From the NCBI GenBank assembly GCA_001311565.1, contig BBBM01000008.1, positions 20,164-84,163 on the forward strand: 64,000 bases of DNA, in the 5' to 3' direction. This document shows, in pieces, positions 20,945 through 32,162 of the stretch. The notes under the pieces were generated by a model, which worked only from the letters and a program-made list of their open reading frames with translations, was not told the DNA's origin and did not search any database. A program made the position numbers and the translations under genes. Origin of the DNA: Desulfothermus okinawensis JCM 13304 (lineage in GTDB: Bacteria; Desulfobacterota; Desulfovibrionia; Desulfovibrionales; Desulfothermaceae). Every line of letters starts with the position of its first letter. The stretch's first letter is position 1.

Positions 20945-21879
20945 TGGACATCTATTTCTATTTCCTGGCTTTTTTTACTGGATTTGATATTTAAAGATTA
21001 TGAAATATGGCCTCATCCCGTGAGATTTATTGGGAAATTATTGGAGAAATTGGAGAACATTTCCAGGACTCAAACAAAGGTCCCTTTAAGGGTAGCAGGG
21101 ATTATCTCTTTAATTTTTACCTGTGCTCTGGTTGGAATGTTGGTCTTTTTAGTTACATCACTCCCAGTTATAGGGGTATTATTTATTATATATTTTGCAT
21201 ATGCAGGTCTATCACTTGGTGGTCTTATTGAAAAGGGTAGAGAGGTTTTAGATCTGTGCAAGGAAAATAAAATAAAAGAGGCAAGGGAAAAACTCTCCTA
21301 TTTGGTTAGTAGGGACACCTCTAATATGGACCATAAAGACATATTAAAGTCCCTTGCAGAGACTCTCAGTGAAAACATAAATGACGGATTTTTTTGCTCC
21401 ATTTTTTTTATTTAATTGTAGGTGGCCCTGTCCTCCTTTGGGTTTATAAAACAGTTAGCACAATGGATTCCATGTGGGGATACAAAAATCATAGGTGGAG
21501 AGAGCTTGGATGGGCAGGGGCCAGGATGGATGATATTTTTGGTTATATCCCTGCCAGGATAACCTTTTTTTTGTCTATTCCTATTTTATGTTATAAAGTC
21601 AAGGGATAAAGATTGGTACAAAAAGTTTAAGTTGGCCTTAAGGGATGCCAAAAAAAATGGAGAGCCCAAATGGCGGTTTACCCATGGCAGCATGTGGTTG
21701 GATATTTGGCTGTGAAATGGGGGGCGAGTTCATATACTTTGGTCGAAAAAAAGATAAAGCCCAGGATAGGAGGGATAAAATCCTGGAGTGCAAAGGATAT
21801 AGAAGGACTCCTGGATTTTCTCTTATGGTGTGGTGTGTTTTCCAGTATACTGTTATTAATTATTAGGGCTATTTTATGA
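20944..21879 (+). CDS. cbiB: Adenosylcobinamide-phosphate synthase
   Basis: The CbiB/CobD membrane enzyme attaches aminopropanol (phosphate) to adenosylcobyric acid in cobalamin synthesis. Signatures: IWPHPVRFIGKLLEKLEN near the N-terminus, DGFFAPFFYLIVGGPVLLWV, YKTVSTMDSMWGYKN and GWAGARMDDIFGYIPARIT. Several transmembrane segments are evident. Frame errors occur near 20975, 21390, 21598 and 21660. The stop overlaps the start of the CDF transporter gene (ATGA). No other cobalamin genes lie in the window. Confidence 0.9.
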
Positions 21880-22785
21880 GGAGATTTGCATATTATTCTC
21901 TTTTTGCCTCTATTATTACAATATTCATAAAATTTTGGGCCTATTATATAACTTCAAGTATAGGTATTTTGTCAGATGCACTTGAGTCCTTTATAAATTT
22001 ATTTACAAGTATATTTTTATTGTATTCTGTAATTATCAGTCAGCGTCCCAGTGACAGGAACCATTTGTATGGGCACGGTAAAATAGAGTATTTTTCCAGT
22101 GCATTGGAAGGGGGTTTTATCTTAATAGCTGGTCTCGCTATTTTATACAGTAGTGTGAACAGGATAATCAATCCACATGTTATTTCATGCATTGGATATG
22201 GGGTTATACTCTCAATTGTTTGTGGAGTAATAAACTTACTAACCTCTCTTTTACTTTTTACAGGTGCAAAAAAAATTTAACTCCATCGCCTTGGAAGCAG
22301 ATGCAAAACACCTTTTAAGTGACGTGCTAAGTTCCATGGGACTTGTCTTTAGCCTTTCAATTATGTATCTAAGCCCAGAAAAATTGTGGTTTGTAGATCC
22401 TATTTTGGGTATTTTTATTGGCTTAAATATCTTAAGGATGTCTTATCCCCTATTAAAAAGGTCAATTTCAGGCTTATGGATAATGCCCTACCAGATAATG
22501 AGATGGAGAAGATTAAGTCTATAATAAAAAAAGCACAGGAACGATAAGGGGAAATGGCATGGTTTAAAGGCAAGACGGGCAGGTTCAAAAAGATTTATTG
22601 AATTTCACCTCTTACTTCCAGGGGGTATGACAGTTAAGGAAAGTCACGATATTTGCTGTGAAATAGAGAAGGATATCCAGAAAGAACTACCAAATTCCCA
22701 TATTATAATCCATGTGGAACCAGAAGAGGATACAGTCTCATGGGACGGTAAGGTAGTTGGAGGATTGTGTCCTGGGGATGATTGA
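21876..22785 (+). CDS. Cation diffusion facilitator (CDF) metal transporter
   Basis: About 300 codons with six predicted membrane helices. CDF signatures: GILSDALESFINLFTSIFLL in TM2, HLYGHGKIEYFSSALEGGFI, and ALEADAKHLLSDVLSSMGL in TM5 (the H/D metal site), then a C-terminal cytoplasmic domain with FIEFHLLLPGGMTVKESHDI. CDF proteins export Zn, Co, Fe or Mn by proton antiport. Overlap with cbiB makes cobalt a reasonable guess, but residues do not settle specificity. Frame errors at A7 (~22268), ~22470 and ~22540. Confidence 0.88.
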
Positions 22786-22940
22786 CCATGCCTTGGTTGG
22801 TCTCAATTTCCTTGACTGGAGAATCTTTTTAACTTATTAAAGCTTGATTGCTGGATTTTTATTGGCTGGGCCTTATGGGCCATTTTTTTAGTGTATGCCA
22901 ATGGATTTAGTTAATTTTATTTTTATGTAAGGAGTGAAAA

Positions 22941-24440
22941 TTGAACAGTACAGAGCAAAGGAGTAACTTAATAAAACAGAGATTTGAAAAGGCTGAGAGT
23001 TTAGAGAAACAAGGTATAAATCTTTTTCCAAATACCTTTAGAAAAAAAACAAGACATAATTGAAGTCAAAGAAAATTATGGATCCCTATCAAATGAAGAG
23101 TTGGAAAAAGTAGAAGATAAGATTGTGGTAGCTGGAAGAGTTATGTCCATTAGGTCATTTGGTAAGGCCACTTTTGCACATATACAGGATCAATCTGATA
23201 GGATCCAGATATTTTTGCAGCAAAAGCAGCTTGGCACTGATGCCTATAAATTTTTCAAAAAAATTGGATATTGGTGATATTATTGGGGTTATTGGAAAGC
23301 CCTTTTTTTACAAAGACAGGTGAGCTAACCCTAAATGTAACCCACTTTGAATTGGTGACTAAATCTTTTCGCCCCTTACCTGAGAAATTTCATGGTTTAA
23401 AGGATGTTGAGGTAAGGTATAGACAGAGGTATGTGGATTTGATTGTCAATCCAAAGGCCAGGGAGATATTCAGAACCAGGACCAGGGTCCTTAAGTTGAT
23501 TAGGGCGTATTTAGACGAAAGGGGATTTATGGAAGTTGAAACTCCTATGATGCAGGTGATCCCAGGGGGGGCAACTGCCAGGCCCTTTGAGACATATCAT
23601 AATGCCCTTGGTATGAAGCTTTATCTTAGGATTGCCCCTGAACTTTATTTAAAAAGGCTTTTGGTAGGGGGTTTTGAGAAGGTATATGAAATAAACAGGA
23701 ATTTCAGAAATGAAGGTATATCCACACAACATAATCCAGAGTTTACCATGTTAGAATTCTACATGGCCTATGCAGACTACAATGACCTGTTTAAAGTTAC
23801 AGAGGAGATGTTTTCTTACCTGGCAGAGGAGATATTGGGCTCTCAAAAGATTATTTACCAGGGAAATGAGATAGACCTCACTCCACCGTGGAACAAGCTT
23901 GGGTTTTATGAATCATTGGAAAAGATTGGCGGCCTCTCAAAAGACCAATATCAAGACATTGAAAGTGCAAAAAGGCTGGTTACGAAACTTGGAGAAAATG
24001 TAAAAGAATATGATACCCTTGGAAAGCTCCAGACAAAACTCTTTGATCTGTTGGTTGAACCAAAGTTAATACAACCCCACTTTATATACCATTATCCAAC
24101 AGAGGTGTCACCTCTATCTAGAAGGAATGATAAAGACCCATCAATCACTGACAGATTTGAGCTCTTCATTGCAGGAAGGGAGATGGCAAACGCCTTTTCA
24201 GAACTTAATGATCCCAGGGATCAGAAAAAGAGGTTTGAAGAGCAGGCAAAAGAAAAGGCAAAGGGAGAAGAAGAGGCACATTTTATGGATGAAGACTATG
24301 TTCGTGCCCTGGAGTATGGGATGCCCCCTGCTGCAGGTGAGGGGATAGGGATCGATAGGCTCGTTATGCTGCTCACAGATTCGCCATCCATAAGGGAAGT
24401 TATATTGTTCCCATTACTTAAGCCAGAAAAAGACAAATAA
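22941..24440 (+). CDS. lysS: Lysine-tRNA ligase, class II
   Basis: Start TTG 22941 with AAGGAG 6 bases upstream. OB-fold: [20 protein letters not shown]. Catalytic core: [60 protein letters not shown] (motif 2) and [20 protein letters not shown] (motif 3). Length about 499 codons, as usual. Frame errors at A8 (~23042), A7 (~23258) and T7 (~23304) are each fixed by removing one base. It is 12 bp before lolC, a linkage seen in several Desulfobacterota. Confidence 0.95.
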
Positions 24441-24452
24441 GACCACAAAGAT

Positions 24453-25682
24453 ATGTCTTCTTTTGAACTCTTTGTTGCCACGAAATACCTTTTAAGCCGC
24501 AGAAAACACAGCTTTATATCTGTGATATCTGTTTTTTCCATAGCAGGTATTGGCCTTGGTGTAGCTGCTCTCATAGTGGTTTTGGGGGTTATGAATGGCT
24601 TTTCCAACAATCTTCAGCAAAAGATTTTGGGGGTTAATGCCCATATAATAATAACCAGTATCCAGGGTCCCATAGGAAAGTATAAAGGTCTGTGTCAGAA
24701 AATAAAGGGAATTAGCGGTGTAAAGGGGGCTATGCCATTTTTGTATAGCGAGGTCATGGTAAGTTCCCAGAACGGAGTTAAGGGGGTTGTGTTGAGGGGT
24801 ATTGATCCTCAATCTGCCAGGGATGTCTTGAACCTAAATAAGGACCTGGTATTGGGTTCTGTGGATGATCTATCAGATTCTTCTGTCCCTCCGGTGATTA
24901 TTGGGAAAGAGCTTGCCTTTAAGCTGGGTTTAGGTATTGGGAGTTTTTTTAAATGTGTTAAGTCCCACAGGGGGGACTTCTTCTTTTGGTTTTATGCCCA
25001 AGATCAAGGTATTTAAGGTTGTTGGGATATTTGATACTGGAATGTATGAATATGACTCATCTCTAATCTACACCAATATTTCTTCTGCCCAAAAATTGAT
25101 TGGATTTAAAAAAAGACGTGGTAACAGGGATTGAGGTCAGTTTATATGATGTGTACAAGGCCAGAGACATTGCATCTTCTTTAAATAAGACACTTGGCCA
25201 TAAATTTTTTTATCCAGACCTGGATGGATATGAATAAAAACCTGTTTTCTGCCTAAAGCTTGAGAAATTCGCAATGGGTGTAATCCTGGTCATGATAGTC
25301 CTGGTTGGTTCTTTTAGTATCATAACAACACTTTTTATGCTTGTTATGGAAAAGAAAAAGGATATAGCAATTTTAATATCCATGGGTGCAACAAAGGGAG
25401 AGATTAAGAGAATTTTTGTCTGGCTGGGAAGTTTGATTGGCCTTGTTGGAACCAGTGTTGGGTATTGTTTTGGGTTGGGAATTGGATATCTCATTGAAAA
25501 GTACCAGTTTATAAAATTGCCCAAGGATGTCTATTATCTGGATCACCTTCCAGTTGAATATAGCCCACTGGATCTTGTGACAATAGGGGTTGTGGCAATG
25601 CTTCTTTGTTTTTTTGGCTACTCTGTATCCAGCTTCCCAGGCATCTAAAGTAGAACCAGCGCAGGTCCTTAGATATGAATGA
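24453..25682 (+). CDS. lolC: Lipoprotein-releasing ABC transporter permease (LolC/E)
   Basis: The membrane subunit that extracts lipoproteins from the inner membrane. N-terminus [20 protein letters not shown], first TM helix [20 protein letters not shown], a large periplasmic domain, and three C-terminal TM helices ([40 protein letters not shown]; the last near 25600). It ends [13 protein letters not shown]. Frame errors near 24945, 25105, 25220 and 25612. A single LolC/E-type gene next to lolD implies a homodimeric permease. It overlaps lolD by 8 bp. Confidence 0.92.
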
Positions 25683-26350
25683 GTTGTTGTATAAGGTGGA
25701 GGGAGTAACTAAAACCATTGTTCTTCCCACTGAGAATCTGACGATCCTAAAAGGAGTAGAACTGGAAATAAAAAGGGGAGAGAGTGTTGCAATTGTGGGG
25801 GCCTCAGGGTCTGGGAAGAGTACTTTGTTGCACATACTTGGGGGGTTAGATAAGCCAAGTTCAGGGAGGGTCTTTTTTTAAGGGTACAGATTTAACATCA
25901 ATGGATGAGTCTCAAATGGCCCTGTTTAGAAATAAATACATTGGGTTTGTGTTCCAATTTCATCACTTGCTTGCTGAGTTCAATGTACTGGACAATGTGG
26001 CAATGCCAATGATTATAAGGGGGATAGATAAAAAAAAAGGCCTATGAGAGGGCTGGTAATGTACTTAGTCTTGTTGGAATGGGTGATAAAAAAAAACAGA
26101 TGGTAAACACCTATCAGGGGGTGAGAGGCAACTTGTTGCTGTTGCAAGGTCACTTGTTGGGGAGCCAGAGGTGATACTGGCTGATGAGCCACTGGAAATT
26201 TGGACTTAGAAAATGCAGAAAAAAATTGGTGAAATATTTACAAATTTAAATAGGGATATGGGACTTACAATAATCCTGGTTACCCACAATATGGAGCTGG
26301 CCCATCTAATGGGACGTGTTCTAAAACTAAAAGATGGGAAAATACAATGA
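25675..26350 (+). CDS. lolD: Lipoprotein-releasing ABC transporter ATPase
   Basis: About 225 codons. Walker [22 protein letters not shown]-loop [18 protein letters not shown], signature [20 protein letters not shown] and Walker B VILADEP are visible; the H-loop is VTHNME. It energises lipoprotein release with LolC. Frame errors: T7 at ~25877, A runs at ~26036 and ~26095, and one A missing at ~26190, so [12 protein letters not shown] reads DEPLEIWT and then stops. Overlaps lolC upstream and bamA downstream (ATGA). Confidence 0.93.
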
Positions 26351-29000
26351 AGAAGATCTTGGGTTTGTTGATAATTTTAAGTGTTTTTCTGGTTAGTTCT
26401 GGTTATTGCAAAACAAAGAATATATTGGTCCTGCCCTTTGGATACAATGGATCTTCAAATTATTCTTATTTAATTGAAGACCTCCCAAAACTAATAAAAA
26501 GGGAACTGGAAAAAAAAGGGTTTTTCTGTTTATCCTTTAAATGATGCAGTGTCCTTATTAAAGAAACAGGGAATTACTGAATTAGATTCTAGCATAGTTA
26601 AAGATTTAACCATATTGGCTGGGGCAGATTTTGGATTGTATGGGAGTTTTACTCAAGTAGGTGAAGGATTTAGTATCGATGCAATGGTTGTTGATCCCTA
26701 TGAACTGGGAGGGACGCGGGCCATTTATATCTCAAAAAAACGCCATAATAGATCTTATGTCTGCTGTATCAGAACTGGCTCAAAAGGTGAAAGAGGCTGC
26801 GTATCACAAGATGGTGGTAAAAGATATATTGGTAAAGGGAAACAAAGTACTTGGGTCTGATGTTGTATTGATGAGGCTTAAAACCATTAAGGGGAGTGTT
26901 TTTAATTTGGAGACAATAGATGAAGATTTAAAAAGGCTTTATAAAACAGGATATTTTGATGATATTTCAGTGGATGTTCAAGACACATCAGATGGTAAAA
27001 TTGTTACTTTTATTGTTAAAGAAAAGCCAATTATTGGGACAATAATTATAAAAGGTGCAAAAAAATATTGATAAAAGCGATATATTGGAAACAATGGATA
27101 CAAAACCTAAAGGACTTTTGAATTTAAAGGTGCTTAGTTCTGATTTAGAAAAGATAAGGGAATTATACAAGAAAAAGGGATATTATAATGTCAGGATCTC
27201 ATATGATGTAAAGGATGTGTCTCCTGGTAGGGCTGAGCTAATTTTAAAAATCCATGAAGGTAAGAAACTCTATATAAAGAAAATAACCATAAAAGGAGTG
27301 AAACAATTAGATGAAGATGATGTAAAGGATGTACTGGCCTTGAAAACCAGAGGAATTTTTTTTCTTGGTTAACAGGAAGTGGAGTATTTAAGGAAGAGAT
27401 GTTAGATAGAGATGTTGCTGCAATTGAGCTTTTTATGCCAATAAAGGTTTTGTTGATGTAAAAGTAGGTCAGCCAAAGGTTGAATTTAAAAAAAGATGGT
27501 ATTTATATTACATACACTGTAATAGAAGGTATTAGGTATAAAATAGGAGATATAAGTTTTAAGGGAGACCTGATTGTTCCTAAAAAAAGACCTCTTAAAT
27601 CTTATTAAATTAGATGACTTAAAGAAAAAAAGATAAATATTTTGACAGGTCTGTGCTCAGAGATGATTCAGAGGCTATTAGAAAATTTTATGCAGATTAT
27701 GGTTATGCCTATGCAGAAGTAAATGTGGATATTTCACGTAATATAGAGAAAAAAAAGGGTAAATGTTATTTTTAATATAATAAAGAGGCAGATGGTATTT
27801 ATTAACAGGGTGGAAATAGAAGGAAACACCAAGACAAGGGAGAATGTAATCAGGAGATATCTTGCCATCTCTGATGGTGATAGGTTCAGTGCAAAAAAAG
27901 ATCGATTTTTCCAAAGAGATGTTAACAAAATTGGACTATTTTGATGATGTGAATATTGAGACTTCTCCAACGGGCAAAGAGGATGAGATGGATCTTAAGG
28001 TAAAAGTCAAGGAGAAAAGTACGGGATTTTTCAGTGCTGGTGCAGGTTATTCCAGTATAGACAAGGTATTTTTTACAGGTAAAGTAACTGAGAGAAATCT
28101 CTTTGGTAGGGGATATCAACTTTCATTCCAGGGGAGTTTTGGTGGAACTTCTTCGTATTATTCTTTGAGTTTTTGGAATCCTAACCTCTATGATGGACCA
28201 CTTGGTATTGGAGTCGATCTCTACAATACTGAGAGGGAATATGACGATTATACCCTGGGGAGGACAGGTGGATCTCTGAGGTTTGGATATTCAATTGGGA
28301 GGTTCTCTAGATTCTATTGGAATTTTTCCACAGAAAAATACAAAGTTTATGACATAGACGAATATGCAAGTGACGAGATAAAGGATTTAGAAGGAAGTAA
28401 CTGGTCAAATTCAGTGTATGGTGCATTAGTTAGAGACTCAACCAATAGGAGCTTTAATCCCACAAAGGGAAGCTTAAATAAGATCTCTTTAGAGTATTCT
28501 GGTGGAATACTTGGGGGTGATGACAACTTTATAAAATTTGGCTATGAGTTTGGCTATCACAAAGATATTTGGTGGAAACTTGTATTTAATTTCCACTATG
28601 AAATGGGCATGGTATTTGAGAACAGTGGAGAAGATGTGCCAGATTTTGAGAGATATTATCTTGGTGGGTTAAACAGCGTGAGAGGTTATGATTATAGAGA
28701 CATTTCCTGCAAAGACAGTGAAGGAAATGATGTTGGAGGATATAAGACCTATTTTACAAATGTGGAACTGACATTTCCCCTGAAAGAAGATATTGGCTTA
28801 TAGGTCTGGTATTTTTTTTGATGCTGGAAATGTCTGGGACAAAAATGAGATGTTTGATCTAGACCTCTACAAAAGTGTTGGTGTGGGTATTAGGTGGAAT
28901 TCTCCAATGGGTCCCTTAAGGTTGGAATATGGATATCCCCTGGATAATTTAAAAGATAATAAGGGAAAATTTGAGTTTTCTGTAGGAACATTTTTTTTAA
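26347..29000 (+). CDS. bamA: Outer membrane protein assembly factor BamA
   Basis: A signal peptide ([20 protein letters not shown]) is followed by a ~140-residue extra N-terminal region with [25 protein letters not shown] repeats (for example [52 protein letters not shown]) and an Omp85 beta-barrel with [20 protein letters not shown] and [16 protein letters not shown] (the VRG(F/Y) substrate loop). It inserts beta-barrel proteins in the outer membrane. Frame errors at ~26520, 26740, 27060, 27360, 27430, 27490, 27585, 27630, 27760, 27895 and 28795. If the T8 run at 28991-28998 is T7 it ends VGTFF, with the C-terminal Phe typical of barrels. As sequenced it reads on into the next gene. Confidence 0.93.
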
Positions 29001-29020
29001 ATAAACAAAGGAGGAGTGAT

Positions 29021-29581
29021 ATGAGAAAGGTATTAATGTGGGTTTTAATGTTGTCTTTTGTATGGGCAAATATTGGATTTTGTGAAAACTATAAAATAGG
29101 TGTAGTGGATTTACAATATGTGTTGGAAAAATGTGAAGCTGGAAAGGCAGCAATAGCAAAGTTGCAGACAGAGTTTAAAAGTTTGAAGGAAAAACTGGAT
29201 AAGAAAAAGGCTGCAATTGATAAGCTTAGGCAACAACTTGACAAACAGCGTCTTATGTTAACCCAGGAGGCACAAATTGACAAGGAACTGGAATATAAAC
29301 AAAAGGTCCAGGAATTTAAGACATTGTATTCAACATATCAACAAAAGATGCAGATTAAGGAACGTCAGCTAAGGGAACCAATAGTAAAAGAGCTTGAAAA
29401 AGTATTAAAGCAGTATGGTAAAGAGAAAAATTTTACTTTAATAATAGATAAGAGAAATAGTGGTGTGGTTTACAATAGCCCCAAAATCGAAATTACCAAA
29501 GAGGTCATAGTTAAGTTTAATCAGGCCTGGAGGGCCAGGAAAAAAATAGATTATGCCTATTTCTTTAGCTCTGTTTATTGA
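29021..29581 (+). CDS. skp: Periplasmic chaperone Skp/OmpH
   Basis: Signal peptide [20 protein letters not shown] with cleavage before [14 protein letters not shown], then a long coiled coil ([20 protein letters not shown] and onward), the tentacle helices that cradle unfolded outer-membrane proteins, and the C-terminal strand region [16 protein letters not shown]. The start ATG has GGAGGAG upstream. As sequenced it ends at 29581, but if the A7 at 29540-29546 is A6 it stops at TAG 29548-29550 after WRARKK, and the tail [10 protein letters not shown] is repeat sequence. It follows bamA directly, the usual bamA-skp-lpxD order. Confidence 0.92.
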   Translation: MRKVLMWVLMLSFVWANIGFCENYKIGVVDLQYVLEKCEAGKAAIAKLQTEFKSLKEKLDKKKAAIDKLRQQLDKQRLMLTQEAQIDKELEYKQKVQEFKTLYSTYQQKMQIKERQLREPIVKELEKVLKQYGKEKNFTLIIDKRNSGVVYNSPKIEITKEVIVKFNQAWRARKKIDYAYFFSSVY

Positions 29582-29842
29582 TTGGGTTATGGATCAAGTG
29601 ATTAGTGATTAGTGAATAGTGAAAGGTAGAAGGTAGAAGGGCGAAGGTTGTATGTGAAAGTGTGAGTGTATGTGTGTGTATGGAAGTTACAGACCACAGA
29701 GACAGATCACAGCAAAGAAGGATGAAGAGTACTAAAACGTTGAACCTTGAACTTTGAACTTTAGACACCCACAGACACAGATAACATACACAGACACATC
29801 AAAAGCTTGAGACTTCGGAGTTAGAGGAATAAGCAGAAAATA
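29554..29842. repeat. Composite repeat region between skp and lpxD
   Basis: Left end (29554-29601): a copy of the dispersed ~50-bp repeat. Right end (29815-29842): CGGAGTTAGAGGAATAAGCA, a diverged inverted copy of the first ~20 bp of the left end. Between them are degenerate heptads (AGTGATT, AGTGATT, AGTGAAT, AGTGAAA, GGTAGAA, GGTAGAA, GGGCGAA at 29598-29646), a GT-rich stretch, CA/GA-rich sequence, and CGTTGAA, CCTTGAA, CTTTGAA at 29735-29755. No gene is seen. The layout resembles a small non-autonomous element with inverted ends. Confidence 0.7.
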
Positions 29843-29862
29843 GATTTTATAGGGGCGCTTTT

Positions 29863-30905
29863 ATGAAATACAGACTTAGCCAGCTGGCTGCCCTCTTAAA
29901 AAGGGAATTTATTGGCGAAGATGTGGAAATTTTGGGTTGCAACACCTTGATGGATGCCAGGGAATGGGAGATTTCTTTTTTTGGCCAATCCAAAATATGC
30001 AAAATATCTCAAATCTACCAGGCTGGTGCTGTTATTGTGGACCATAGTTACAAAGATAGTGTCAAAAATAGTATTATAAGTGACAATCCTTATCTGGACT
30101 TTGCAAAGGTTGTATCCCTGTTTGCAAAGGAGCAGGGAGAGTTTCATGGAATCAGCGAATTCTCTTATGTCCATGAGGATGCTGTAGTTGGGGAAGGGGT
30201 TACCATATATCCTTATGTATACATTGGTCCCAGGGCTAGAATTGGCAAAAGCACTAAAATTTTTCCCGGGGTCTATATAGGTGAAGACGTTTCAATTGGC
30301 GAAGAATGTATCATTTACCCCAATGTTGTAATAATGGGTGGGTGTGAAATAGGAAATAGGGTAATTTTACATCCAGGTGTTGTAATAGGAGCAGATGGTT
30401 TTGGATTTGCCTTGGGTGATGAAGGCAGGGAGAAATTCCCACAAATTGGCAAAGTAGTAATTGAAGATGATGTGGAGGTGGGAGCCAACTCAACTATTGA
30501 CAGGGCAGCTTTGGGAGAGACAAAAGTAGGCAGAGGGACTAAAATAGATAATCAGGTACAGATTGGCCATAATGTGAAAGTGGGTGCAAACTCTGTTATA
30601 GTTGCCCAGGTGGGGATTGCTGGATCAACAACCATTGGTAACAATGTGATACTTGCAGGACAAGTGGGTATTGTTGGCCACGTAAATATCACAGATGGAG
30701 TTATTATTGGCGCTAAATCTGGGGTTTCAAAGGACATAAAAAAAGAAGGGGATTTATAGTGGAGCACCTATTATGGAACATACAAGGTTTTTAAGGACAT
30801 GTTCCACTATCCAGAAACTTCCAGATATGTATAAGGAAATTCGATATTTAAGGAATAAGATAGAATCATTGGAAAAACAGGTAAAAAAAGGAACAGGACA
30901 GGTAA
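29863..30905 (+). CDS. lpxD: UDP-3-O-acylglucosamine N-acyltransferase
   Basis: An N-terminal uridine-binding domain ([35 protein letters not shown]) is followed by a left-handed beta-helix of hexapeptide repeats with the substrate loops [19 protein letters not shown] and [15 protein letters not shown], and the catalytic-histidine region [21 protein letters not shown]-terminal helix ([20 protein letters not shown]) completes trimer packing. LpxD adds the N-linked acyl chain in lipid A synthesis. One frame error at A7 near 30737 and a second at A7 near 30883; TAA 30903-30905 is the restored stop, 3 bp before fabZ. Confidence 0.95.
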
Positions 30906-30908
30906 GTT

Positions 30909-31361
30909 ATGGGAAAATCATTTATGGATATAAGGAAAATTATGGATCTACTGCCCCATAGGTTCCCCTTTTTATTAGTAGATAGGGTAATTGAGTTTGA
31001 AAAGGGCAAATCTTTGGTGGCAGTTAAGAATGTGACAATAAATGAACCATATTTTCAGGGACATTTTCCAGACTACCCTGTTATGCCAGGGGTACTTATA
31101 GTAGAGGCAATGGCCCAAACAGGAGGAATCTTAACTATAAACAGCATGGATAATGTTCCAGAAGGAAAGATATTTTTGTTTAGTGGTATAGAAAAGGTGA
31201 GATTTAGAAGACCAGTGTACCCAGGGGACCAGCTTATTTTAAAGGCATTTTATATAAAGCACAAATTAAATATATGGAAGATGAAAGCAGAGGCATGGGT
31301 TGGGGATACATTAACAACTGATGGTATTCTCACAGCGGCCCTAGTTCACAGGGAGGTGTAA
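30909..31361 (+). CDS. fabZ: 3-hydroxyacyl-ACP dehydratase
   Basis: A 150-residue hotdog-fold enzyme, intact as sequenced. [20 protein letters not shown], the catalytic-His segment [20 protein letters not shown] with the downstream Glu, and [12 protein letters not shown] are diagnostic. It dehydrates beta-hydroxyacyl-ACP in fatty-acid synthesis, and competes with LpxA and LpxD for the same substrate, which explains its placement between lpxD and lpxA. Confidence 0.97.
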   Translation: MGKSFMDIRKIMDLLPHRFPFLLVDRVIEFEKGKSLVAVKNVTINEPYFQGHFPDYPVMPGVLIVEAMAQTGGILTINSMDNVPEGKIFLFSGIEKVRFRRPVYPGDQLILKAFYIKHKLNIWKMKAEAWVGDTLTTDGILTAALVHREV

Positions 31362-32121
31362 ATGGCAACAGAGATCCATAAAACAGCAGTTGTGGATGCA
31401 GGAGCAGACATTGGTCAAGGTGTATACATTGGACCATACGTAGTTGTTGAAGGAGAAGTGGAAATTGGTGATGCTGCAGGATAGAACCCTTTGCCCAAAT
31501 CAAGAAATATACCAAAATTGGAAAAAATAATCACATTCATTCATATGCATGCATTGGAGGTCCTCCCCAAGACTTGAAGTTTAAAGGAGAAAAGAGCTAT
31601 TTAATTATAGGTGATGATAACTGCATAAGAGAATATGTGACCCTAAATAGGGGAACAGAAGAGGGTGGAGGAGTAACAAAGATTGGTTCAAGGTGTCTTA
31701 TTATGGCATATGCCATGTGGCCCATGATTGTATCCTTGGTGATGAGGTAATAATGGCCAATGCAGCTTCATTGGCTGGGCACGTTATAATAGAAGATGGT
31801 GCCATATTGGGAGGGCTCACAGCGGTTCATCAATTTGTTAGAATTGGTAAATACGCATATATTGGCGGCATGACAGGGGTTGCCCAGGACGTACCTCCTT
31901 ATACACTTATTGCAGGTGAAAGGGGGAGTATGCGCGGGCTCAATTTAGTTGGACTTCGGAGAAGAGGTTTTTCTTCTGAAGATATAAAAAGACTAAAAAA
32001 GGCATATAAGATACTTTGGAGAGAAGGGTTGAGACAAGAAGAAGCCATTGAAAAGATTCAACTGGAATTTGGAGAAGATGACAAGGTCATGGAGATGATA
32101 AATTTTGTAAAAAAAAAGTGA
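31362..32121 (+). CDS. lpxA: UDP-N-acetylglucosamine O-acyltransferase
   Basis: Begins directly after the fabZ stop (TAAATGG). Left-handed beta-helix with IHKTAVVDAGADIGQGVYIG, IGGPPQDLKFKGEKSYLIIG, IREYVTLNRGTEEGGG, NAASLAGHVIIEDGAILGGL and the active-site/substrate segment GLTAVHQFVRIGKYAYIGGM; the helical C-terminus includes GLNLVGLRRRGFSSEDIKRL. It performs the first step of lipid A synthesis. Frame errors near 31480 and 31703. Length ~254 codons is normal. Confidence 0.96.
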
Positions 32122-32162
32122 AAGAGGGGTGGTTCCCCCGGTGAAAAAAATAAAGTAGCTCT

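Noticed and set aside
22778..22840. 20-codon ORF MIDHALVGLNFLDWRIFLTY between the CDF gene and lysS, with a hydrophobic piece (DCWIFIGWALWAIFLVYANG) in another frame just after.
   Set aside because: No conserved family recognised and no supporting ribosome site distinct from the CDF 3' end; kept only as a note.
28793..29581. An uninterrupted ORF fusing the BamA barrel end to Skp.
   Set aside because: BamA should end at VGTFF; the fusion depends on one extra T in the T8 run at 28991-28998, and Skp has its own ribosome site and signal peptide at 29021.
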